NCBI GenBank assembly: GCA_002449635.1
Contig: DJXF01000087.1
Span: forward strand, 1-26,406
From: Clostridiales bacterium UBA7011
GTDB lineage: Bacteria > Bacillota > Clostridia > Oscillospirales > Butyricicoccaceae
Length of the DNA stretch: 26,406 bases
Direction: 5' to 3'
Made by a program: the position numbers and the translations under genes. Shown here piece by piece: positions 7,782-13,585 of the stretch (positions are counted from its first letter, which is position 1; each line of letters opens with the position of its first letter). Under the pieces are notes generated by a model. That model had not been told where the DNA came from. It made no database searches and was given only the letters and a program-made list of their open reading frames with translations.

Positions 7782-7802
7782 TTTGAGGAGTGTTTTGCAT
7801 TC

Positions 7803-7895
7803 ATGAAACCCGCAACGATCAAACGAATTGTCGCTGCGCTCGCGCTGGTGCTGGCTCTGCTGATGATTTTCAGCTCGCTGTCCGCATTGTTCTGA
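7803..7895 (+). CDS. Possible 30-residue single-helix membrane peptide
   Basis: This is a small open frame from ATG 7803 to TGA 7893-7895. It starts with a basic MKPATIKRIV segment and continues as one hydrophobic helix rich in Ala, Leu and Val, ending near SSLSALF. GAGGAG (7785-7790) lies 12 nt upstream, a longer spacing than usual. The frame lies 21 nt after the regulator stop codon and just before an intrinsic terminator, so it would be the last cistron of the regulator transcript. The composition (basic start, one membrane helix, immediate stop) is what a real small membrane protein looks like, but 30 codons can arise by chance. I recognise no family. Confidence 0.45.
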   Translation: MKPATIKRIVAALALVLALLMIFSSLSALF

Positions 7896-7930
7896 GCGTC
7901 TTTGTGCGGCGATCCGCAGATTGACACAAC

Positions 7931-7986
7931 AAAGCATGCCGCTCTTTCCAAGCTCTTGAGGTTGGGAAAGCGGCATTCCTGCTTTT
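7931..7986 (+). terminator. Intrinsic terminator after the small peptide frame
   Basis: ATGCCGC (7936-7942) pairs with GCGGCAT (7970-7976), and the stem continues inward through TTTCC/GGGAA. The outer AAAGCA (7931-7936) can instead pair with TGCTTT (7980-7985). A T-run (7983-7987) follows. Confidence 0.7.
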
Positions 7987-8012
7987 TCAGCGGCGGGCTG
8001 CCTGTCCGATTG

Positions 8013-8033
8013 CGGCGCACAGGGATTGCGCCG
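8013..8033 (+). promoter_or_regulatory. Leader hairpin upstream of ctpA
   Basis: CGGCGCA (8013-8019) pairs perfectly with TGCGCCG (8027-8033) around a 7-nt loop. It lies 16 nt before the ribosome binding site AAGGAG (8050-8055) and has no T-run. I see no clear promoter between 7987 and 8050, so how ctpA is transcribed is unclear. Confidence 0.5.
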
Positions 8034-8066
8034 ATTGTCCCCACAAGCAAAGGAGTGCTTTTTTCT

Positions 8067-9266
8067 ATGAGAAAAATTGTAAAACTGTCTCTGCCGCGCG
8101 TGCTTCTTGTCGGCGTCATCGCCGCGGCCGTGTGCAGCACGGTGACCGGTCTGCTGGTCTATCACGCGGTTCGCCCGTCCGGCGAACTGGCAGAGGTCTA
8201 TGATGCGCTGAACGAAGCCCAGCGCATTGTTGACAGCGAGTTTGTCGGAGAATATGAGACAGACGAGCTGCGCAATTATGTGCTCACCGGCTATGCCAGC
8301 GGTCTGGGTGACCGCTGGACGAGTTACATGACGCCCGAATACTATGCCGATTATCTCAAGTCCAAGGCGGACAGCACGGTCGGCATCGGTGTGACGGTGC
8401 GGGAGAGTGAAAAGGAGGACGGCAGCTCCGCTGTGCGCATTATTAAGGTGGCGCATCGTTCGCCGGCGGAAAAGGCGGGAATCGAGCCGTATGATGAGAT
8501 AATCGCCGTGGGCGGCAAGACGATTGCCGAATGGGGCGGCTATGAAAAGGCAATCGATGCCATGCTCGGCGAGAAGGGCGAGCAGGTCACACTGCGTCTG
8601 CGCAGCTATCGCACCGGAGAGCAGGAAACGCTCACTGTCACGCGGCAGGAGTACGAGCAGATTCATGTCGATGCGCGCATGCTGGATGACAGCATCGGTT
8701 ATATCGCCATCGAGACATTCACCGACCAGACGGATGAGCAGCTCGAACAGGCCATCGGGGACATGCAGAAAAAGGGCGCGGAGCGCCTGATCTTTGATCT
8801 GCGCAACAATCCCGGCGGACAGCTGGAGGCGCTGATTCAATCGCTCGACCCGCTGCTTCCCAAGGGCAACATCATTTCCCTCAAGGACAAAAAGGGCGGC
8901 ACCAAAGTGTATTCATCCGACGCCAAGGAGCTTGACCTGCCCATGGCTGTCCTCGTAAATGCAGACTCGTACAGTGCGGCGGAGTTTTTTGCAGCTGCGC
9001 TGCAGGAATACGGAAAGGCGAAGATCGTCGGCGAAAAGACCGTCGGCAAGGGCTATTCCCAGCAGGGCTTCCCGCTCAAAAACGGCGGCTGCCTGAATCT
9101 CTCCACCCACTGCTACTACACGCCGAAGGGCGAAAGCCTGATCGGAAAGGGCGTGACGCCGGATGTTTCCGCCTCGCTCAGCAAGGAAAAGATCGAACGG
9201 TTTGAGGTGCTCGAGGACGCGGAGGATGACCAGCTGCAGGCGGCCATTCGGGCGGTCAGCACGTAA
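8067..9266 (+). CDS. ctpA: S41 family carboxy-terminal processing protease
   Basis: The protein has 399 residues. An N-terminal membrane anchor or signal segment (about 8-34) is followed by a short helical region containing GLGDRWTSYMTPEYY. A PDZ domain (about 100-195) includes VGIGVTV, SPAEKAGIEPYDEIIAVGG. The S41 core contains IGYIAIETF and LIFDLRNNPGG. The catalytic dyad is Ser303 (in DSYSAAEFF) and Lys328 (in TVGKGYSQQ), 25 residues apart as in Prc and CtpB. The protein would act outside the membrane, cleaving C-termini or regulatory proteins as CtpB does in sporulation signalling; its substrate here is unknown. ATG 8067 was chosen because AAGGAG lies 11 nt upstream. An in-frame extension back to 7902 has no ribosome site and crosses a terminator. 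It stands alone between that terminator and the greA promoter. Confidence 0.9.
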   Translation: MRKIVKLSLPRVLLVGVIAAAVCSTVTGLLVYHAVRPSGELAEVYDALNEAQRIVDSEFVGEYETDELRNYVLTGYASGLGDRWTSYMTPEYYADYLKSKADSTVGIGVTVRESEKEDGSSAVRIIKVAHRSPAEKAGIEPYDEIIAVGGKTIAEWGGYEKAIDAMLGEKGEQVTLRLRSYRTGEQETLTVTRQEYEQIHVDARMLDDSIGYIAIETFTDQTDEQLEQAIGDMQKKGAERLIFDLRNNPGGQLEALIQSLDPLLPKGNIISLKDKKGGTKVYSSDAKELDLPMAVLVNADSYSAAEFFAAALQEYGKAKIVGEKTVGKGYSQQGFPLKNGGCLNLSTHCYYTPKGESLIGKGVTPDVSASLSKEKIERFEVLEDAEDDQLQAAIRAVST

Positions 9267-9295
9267 TTTTTTCCGTCCGGATGGAAAAACCGTGC

Positions 9296-9324
9296 TTGAC
9301 ATCATTATAACGTGTTTATATAAT
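9296..9324 (+). promoter_or_regulatory. Consensus sigma-A promoter of greA
   Basis: TTGACA (9296-9301) and TATAAT (9319-9324) are both perfect hexamers with a 17-nt spacer. Transcription would start near 9331, giving a 49-nt leader. A small stem, TCGCA (9333-9337) with TGCGA (9345-9349), lies at the extreme 5' end of that leader. Confidence 0.92.
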
Positions 9325-9379
9325 GAAAGATATCGCAGCGCAGATGCGAAAATTTGTACGAAAATGAGAGGTATTGTCC

Positions 9380-9856
9380 ATGAAGCAGGAGTTTAAACTG
9401 ACACAGGAAAATCTGGATAAGCTGAAGGAAGAACTGGAATATCTCAAAACCGTCCGTATGCAGGAGGTCGCGGAGCAGATCAAGGAAGCACGTTCCTTCG
9501 GCGACCTGTCGGAGAATGCCGAGTATGACGAGGCGAAAAATGAGCAGGGCAAGGTTGCATCCCGTATCGCCGAACTGGACACGATTATTGCCAATGCGGT
9601 CATTATCACGGAGGATATGTATGCAAAGGATGAGGTTTCTCCCGGCTGCCGCTTCAAGGTAATCGACCTCGAATTCGATGAGGAGGAGGAATATCACTTT
9701 GTCGGATCGCAGGAGGCGGATCCGATGGAGGGCAAGATTTCCGACGAGTCCCCGTTTGGCAAGGCAGTTCTGGGACATAAGGTGGGCGACATCGTTGAAG
9801 TTGCAGCACCGAATGATCTCATTGTTAAGTTTAAGATTACAGAAATTATCAAGTAA
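9380..9856 (+). CDS. greA: Transcription elongation factor GreA
   Basis: The protein has 158 residues, the normal length. The N-terminal coiled coil (about 8-75) carries the conserved tip motif GDLSENAEYDEAK, whose acidic residues reach the RNA polymerase active site and stimulate cleavage of backtracked transcripts. The C-terminal FKBP-like domain contains ADPMEGKISDESPFGKAVLG and ends with a basic, Ile-rich strand. ATG 9380 has GAGAGG (9366-9371) 8 nt upstream; an in-frame TTG at 9374 is too close to that site. greA is followed after 73 nt by lysS, and the two may share the strong greA promoter with partial attenuation in between. Confidence 0.96.
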   Translation: MKQEFKLTQENLDKLKEELEYLKTVRMQEVAEQIKEARSFGDLSENAEYDEAKNEQGKVASRIAELDTIIANAVIITEDMYAKDEVSPGCRFKVIDLEFDEEEEYHFVGSQEADPMEGKISDESPFGKAVLGHKVGDIVEVAAPNDLIVKFKITEIIK

Positions 9857-9866
9857 GGAAATGAGG

Positions 9867-9906
9867 CTGCCCTCCAGTCCGCAACAGGATGGCGGGCAGT
9901 TCTTTT
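9867..9906 (+). terminator. Weak terminator or attenuator between greA and lysS
   Basis: CTGCCC (9867-9872) pairs with GGGCAG (9894-9899). Interior CC/GG pairs are interrupted by small bulges, and TTCTTTT follows. The structure is weaker than the other terminators here, so read-through into lysS is likely. Confidence 0.55.
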
Positions 9907-9929
9907 GCACGGAATAGAGGAGGAAAAAT

Positions 9930-11426
9930 ATGGAGCAGCAGGGCAATCGACCTGTGAAGCCGGTTCGTTCCGAATCGGAGGAGCATGAAATCCGCGCGGC
10001 AAAGCTGGCCGCCATGCAGGAGGCGGGCTGTGACCCGTTCCAGCAGGTTCGCTATGACCGCACAAACTACACAACGGATATCACAGAGCATTTCGACGAG
10101 ATGGAGGGCAGAATTGTCCGTCTCGCCGGCCGCATGATGAGCAAGCGCATCATGGGCAAGCTGACGTTTTCCGACCTGACCGACCGCTATGGCCGCATTC
10201 AGCTGTGCGTCAAGCGCGATCTGCTGGGTACAGAGGAATACAAGCAGTTCAAGAAATATGACATCGGCGACATCATCGGCATTGAGGGCGAGGTGTTCCG
10301 CACACAGAAGGGTGAAATTTCCGTGCGCGTGAGCAGCCTGCAGCTGCTGTCCAAGTCGCTGCGCCCGCTGCCGGAAAAGTGGCACGGCCTGAAGGATACC
10401 GACATCCGTTACCGCCGCCGCTATGTCGATCTGATCGTCAATCCGGAGGTGCGCCGCACATTTGAAAACCGTTCCAAGATTGTGCGCGAAATCCGCAATT
10501 TCTTTGACAATCGCGGCTTTATGGAGGTAGAAACCCCCTGCCTCAACACCATTCCGGGCGGTGCCGCGGCGCGTCCGTTTATCACGCATCACAATGCACT
10601 GGATCTGGATATGTACATGCGCATCGCCACCGAGCTGCACCTCAAGCGCCTGATTGTGGGCGGCCTTGAGAACGTGTATGAAATCGGCCGTATTTTCCGC
10701 AATGAGGGCATGGACACCAAGCACAATCCGGAGTTTACGACGATCGAGGTCTATCAGGCCTATACCGATTATCACGGCATGATGGATCTGACAGAGGATA
10801 TGGTCATTCACTGCTGCGAGAAGGTGCTCGGCACGACCAAGGTCACCTATCAGGGCACCGAACTGGACTTTTCCAGAGGCTGGAAGCGCATGACGATGGC
10901 GGAAGCCGTCAAGGAATACGCAAAGCTGGACTTCATGGCGATGGACGGGGAGCAGGCGCTCGCCGCTGTGCGCGAGGCCGGCTTCGAGGTGGAAAAGGGC
11001 AAGGAGAGCTGGGGCGACCTGCTGGCTATGGTATATGATGAGACCGTAGAGGAAAACCTGATTCAGCCGACCTTTATCACCGATTATCCGGTTGAGATTT
11101 CGCCGCTTGCCAAGCGCAAGCCGTCCGACCCGCGCCTGACCGAGCGCTTTGAGTGCTTTGTCTACGGCCGCGAGCTGTGCAACGCGTTCTCCGAGCTGAA
11201 CGACCCGATTGACCAGCGCGGACGCTTTGAGCGTCAGGTTGAGCTGCGCAATGCCGGCGATGACGAGGCAAACATGATGGATGAGGATTATCTGTGCGCG
11301 ATGGAGTATGGCCTGCCGCCCACGGGTGGTATGGGCATGGGCATTGACCGTCTGGTCATGTTCCTGACCGACAGCGCATCCATTCGCGATGTCCTGCTGT
11401 TCCCGACGATGAAGCCGCTTGACTAA
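9930..11426 (+). CDS. lysS: Lysyl-tRNA synthetase, class II
   Basis: The enzyme charges tRNA-Lys with lysine. It has 498 residues, normal for bacterial LysRS. The N-terminal OB-fold anticodon-binding domain (about 60-165) contains GRMMSKRIMGKLTFSDL and GDIIGIEGEVF. The class II core has motif 1 near RRTFENRSKIVREIRNFF, motif 2 (YEIGRIFRNEGMDTKHNPEF) and motif 3 (GMGMGIDRL, 467-475). FITHHNALDLDMYMRIA and GRELCNAFSELNDP are also characteristic. AGGAGG lies a few bases before the ATG. There is no room for a T-box leader in the short gap after greA, so tRNA-sensing control is not indicated. Expression probably depends on read-through from greA or on an unrecognised local promoter. Confidence 0.97.
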   Translation: MEQQGNRPVKPVRSESEEHEIRAAKLAAMQEAGCDPFQQVRYDRTNYTTDITEHFDEMEGRIVRLAGRMMSKRIMGKLTFSDLTDRYGRIQLCVKRDLLGTEEYKQFKKYDIGDIIGIEGEVFRTQKGEISVRVSSLQLLSKSLRPLPEKWHGLKDTDIRYRRRYVDLIVNPEVRRTFENRSKIVREIRNFFDNRGFMEVETPCLNTIPGGAAARPFITHHNALDLDMYMRIATELHLKRLIVGGLENVYEIGRIFRNEGMDTKHNPEFTTIEVYQAYTDYHGMMDLTEDMVIHCCEKVLGTTKVTYQGTELDFSRGWKRMTMAEAVKEYAKLDFMAMDGEQALAAVREAGFEVEKGKESWGDLLAMVYDETVEENLIQPTFITDYPVEISPLAKRKPSDPRLTERFECFVYGRELCNAFSELNDPIDQRGRFERQVELRNAGDDEANMMDEDYLCAMEYGLPPTGGMGMGIDRLVMFLTDSASIRDVLLFPTMKPLD

Positions 11427-11437
11427 TTGAAGCAAAC

Positions 11438-11472
11438 AAAGCCTGAGCGGCAGTTTGTGCTGTTCAGGCTTT
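11438..11472 (+). terminator. Probable intrinsic terminator after lysS
   Basis: AAAGCCTGA (11438-11446) pairs with TCAGGCTTT (11464-11472), and an inner CAG/CTG closes part of the loop. The T-tail is short (TTT then CCCC), so termination may be incomplete. Confidence 0.65.
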
Positions 11473-11527
11473 CCCCATAGGTGGACGTGAGAGAGAAAGA
11501 ACAGGCGATAAGGGGGGAGACAAAGGC

Positions 11528-12322
11528 ATGACCGTGCGGATTGAAAGCCGGGAAAATGCGCTGATTAAGCATTTGACACGCCTTTCTGCCGACCGAAAGT
11601 TTCGGCGGGAGACAGGAGAAATGGTAGGTGAGGGCGGCAAGCTGCTCGGAGAGGCACTCGCGAGCGGCGCAGGCGTACATGCCGTGCTGACGGCTGACGG
11701 CGCAGCGGTTTCCGAGGATCTGCTGCACGCGGCGGAGCGGGCGGGCGCAAAGCTGTACCGCTGTCCAGCGGCATTGCTGGCAAAGGTTTCCAATGTCAAA
11801 ACGCCGCAGGGAATCGTGTTTTCCTGTGCACGCCCGGTTGCCGGGCTGCACGCGCTGTCCGGCGCGCGCCGGCTGATGGTGCTGGAGGGCCTGCAGGACC
11901 CCGGAAATCTGGGAACCATCATGCGCACAGCGGATGCCTTTGCGCTGGACGGACTGATTTTGTGCGAGGGCTGCGTGGACCCGACCGCGCCGAAGGTCGT
12001 GCGTGCGACGATGGGGGCAGTGTTCCGCCTGCCGACGGCGGCGGCTTCGCTTGCAGAGACGGCGGATTTCCTGCGCGAACTGAAGATTCCGCTGTATGCC
12101 GCGGCGCTCAGCGCGGACAGCGTGCCGGCCACACAGGTGGATTTGCACCGCGCGGCCGTGCTCATCGGCAACGAGGGACGGGGCGTGACCCGTCAGGCGG
12201 TCGAGCAGTGCGACGGACAGATTATCATTCCGATGGCGGGGCGCGCGGAATCGCTCAATGCGTCGGTGGCGGCCGCCATTCTCATGTATGAAATGAGCCG
12301 GACAGGGGAGGCGGACGCATGA
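11528..12322 (+). CDS. SpoU/TrmH-family RNA 2'-O-methyltransferase
   Basis: The protein has 264 residues. The N-terminal substrate-binding domain (about 1-100, ENALIKHLTRLSADRKFR and EGGKLLGEAL) is followed by the SPOUT knot. Motif 1 is DPGNLGTIMRTADAFALDG, motif 2 is LIGNEGRGV and motif 3 is IIPMAGRAESLNASVAAAIL, which forms the knotted SAM site. This layout matches the YsgA/RlmB-like branch that methylates ribose in 23S rRNA or tRNA; the exact nucleotide cannot be told from sequence. A G-rich ribosome site (GGGGGGAG, about 11512-11520) precedes the ATG. The stop overlaps the dprA start by 4 nt (ATGA), so the two are probably translationally coupled. It appears to open the run that continues through dprA, topA, trmFO and plsX. 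Confidence 0.9.
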   Translation: MTVRIESRENALIKHLTRLSADRKFRRETGEMVGEGGKLLGEALASGAGVHAVLTADGAAVSEDLLHAAERAGAKLYRCPAALLAKVSNVKTPQGIVFSCARPVAGLHALSGARRLMVLEGLQDPGNLGTIMRTADAFALDGLILCEGCVDPTAPKVVRATMGAVFRLPTAAASLAETADFLRELKIPLYAAALSADSVPATQVDLHRAAVLIGNEGRGVTRQAVEQCDGQIIIPMAGRAESLNASVAAAILMYEMSRTGEADA

Positions 12323-13527
12323 CCAATCCGCTGTTATACTGGCTCTGGCTCGCCGAGCGGCCCGGCTGCAGTGCAAAACTGGCGCATCGCCTGCTGCACG
12401 CGTTTGGTTCGCCCGAGGCAATTTGGCGTGCGGACCGCGAGCAGCTCGCCGCTGCCGACTCCCTTTCGAGAGCCAAACTGGACGCGCTCGCGGACAAGGA
12501 TTTGACGTACGCGCGCCGGATTGCAGACGACTGTGCGCGGCTGCATATTGATATTGTGACGGCGGATGCGGAACAATATCCCCGGCAGCTGCTGGATCTT
12601 TCCGATGCGCCGCTGGTTCTGTATGTGCGCGGCACACTGCCGGACTTTGAGGAACAGCTGACGATTTCCGTCGTCGGCACGCGGCGGGCAACGCCGTATG
12701 GCCTGCGCGCGGCACGCTATTTTGCCGGAAATCTCGCGCAGCGCGGCTGTATTATCGTATCGGGCATGGCACGCGGCATTGACGGCGAGGCACATCGCGC
12801 AGCGCTGGAAGCGGGCAATGTGACGGTGGCTGTGCTCGGCTGCGGCGTGGATGTCTGCTATCCGTGGCAGCATGAGCAGCTGATGCAGCGGATTATCCGG
12901 CAGGGAGCTGTCATCAGCGAATACCCGCCGGGAACCGAACCGGCCGCCAGACATTTTCCGGCGCGCAACCGCATCATAACCGGTCTGAGCCGGGGCACAC
13001 TGGTGGTAGAGGCGCCGAAAAAATCCGGCGCGATGATCTCCGCTGATCTCGCCCTCGAGCAGGGGCGGGATGTGTTTGCCGTTCCCGGCGACATCAACCG
13101 CCCGAACAGTGCCGGCTGCAATGCGTGCATCCGGGAGGGCGGCGCGGCGCTGGTGCAGACACCGGGAGACATTCTGGCGTGCTATGCACATCCGAGGCAG
13201 CCGGGGGCGCCCCGTGCGCGAAAGCCGGATGTCCGGCAGGAGGAGCAGCTTCATCTGGATTCTCCGGAAGTATTTGCCGCCGCGCCGCGCACAATGCGCA
13301 CGCTGGAGGGCGGTGAGCCGGAGCGCACGGTCTGGCAGGCTGTGCACAGCGGCCGGCACACCGTTGATGAGATTGTCAATGAGACAGCGCTGCCGGCATC
13401 CGATGTGCTCACGGCGCTGACGATACTGGAGGTCGGCGGCTATGTCCTGCGCGTGGGAGAGGGTTTCTGCGCCGCGGATGATGTGCAGCTGCCGCAGCAA
13501 ACGAACGAAGAACCGAACTTGGGTTGA
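12319..13527 (+). CDS. dprA: DNA processing protein DprA
   Basis: The protein has 402 residues. A helical N-terminal region (about 1-75, SAM/HhH-like) precedes the Rossmann-like DprA core. The core has SVVGTRRATPYG from residue 117, SGMARGIDGEAHRAAL from 148, VAVLGCGVDVCYP, and HFPARNRIITGLSRGTLVVEA. GALITADLALEQGRDVFAVPG-like residues follow (here SGAMISADLALEQGRDVF). The C-terminal winged helix covers about 330-395. DprA binds single-stranded DNA and loads RecA on incoming DNA during transformation, but it is found in many bacteria not known to be competent, so it does not prove competence here. Its start overlaps the upstream methyltransferase stop. The next gene, topA, follows after 58 nt, an arrangement common in Firmicutes. 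Confidence 0.96.
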   Translation: MTNPLLYWLWLAERPGCSAKLAHRLLHAFGSPEAIWRADREQLAAADSLSRAKLDALADKDLTYARRIADDCARLHIDIVTADAEQYPRQLLDLSDAPLVLYVRGTLPDFEEQLTISVVGTRRATPYGLRAARYFAGNLAQRGCIIVSGMARGIDGEAHRAALEAGNVTVAVLGCGVDVCYPWQHEQLMQRIIRQGAVISEYPPGTEPAARHFPARNRIITGLSRGTLVVEAPKKSGAMISADLALEQGRDVFAVPGDINRPNSAGCNACIREGGAALVQTPGDILACYAHPRQPGAPRARKPDVRQEEQLHLDSPEVFAAAPRTMRTLEGGEPERTVWQAVHSGRHTVDEIVNETALPASDVLTALTILEVGGYVLRVGEGFCAADDVQLPQQTNEEPNLG

Positions 13528-13537
13528 ATAGATTTTT

Positions 13538-13564
13538 GGTGCGTCCCGCATGCGGCGGCGCACC
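13538..13564 (+). promoter_or_regulatory. Leader hairpin between dprA and topA
   Basis: GGTGCG (13538-13543) pairs with CGCACC (13559-13564), and an inner CCG/CGG stem can form. It ends 6 nt before the topA ribosome site AGGAGG and has no T-run after it. It could be an mRNA processing or stabilising element in the dprA-topA transcript. Confidence 0.45.
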
Positions 13565-13585
13565 GGCACAGGAGGAAAGACATTC

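Noticed and set aside
7921..7926. TTGACA as a -35 box for ctpA
   Set aside because: No -10-like hexamer lies 16-19 nt downstream, and the terminator stem occupies that position.
7902..8066. A 55-codon N-terminal extension of ctpA
   Set aside because: It lacks a ribosome site, crosses the terminator stem, and precedes a normal signal-anchor start at 8067 with AAGGAG.
7077..8840. A 587-codon minus-strand frame across the regulator, small peptide and ctpA
   Set aside because: It runs through a terminator and two recognised genes without any recognisable domain.
9268..9289. TTTTTCC/GGAAAAA hairpin after ctpA as a terminator
   Set aside because: The T-run is on the 5' arm and no T-run follows the 3' arm on either strand.
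9857..9929. T-box riboswitch ahead of lysS
   Set aside because: The gap is only 73 nt and lacks the T-box sequence and stems.
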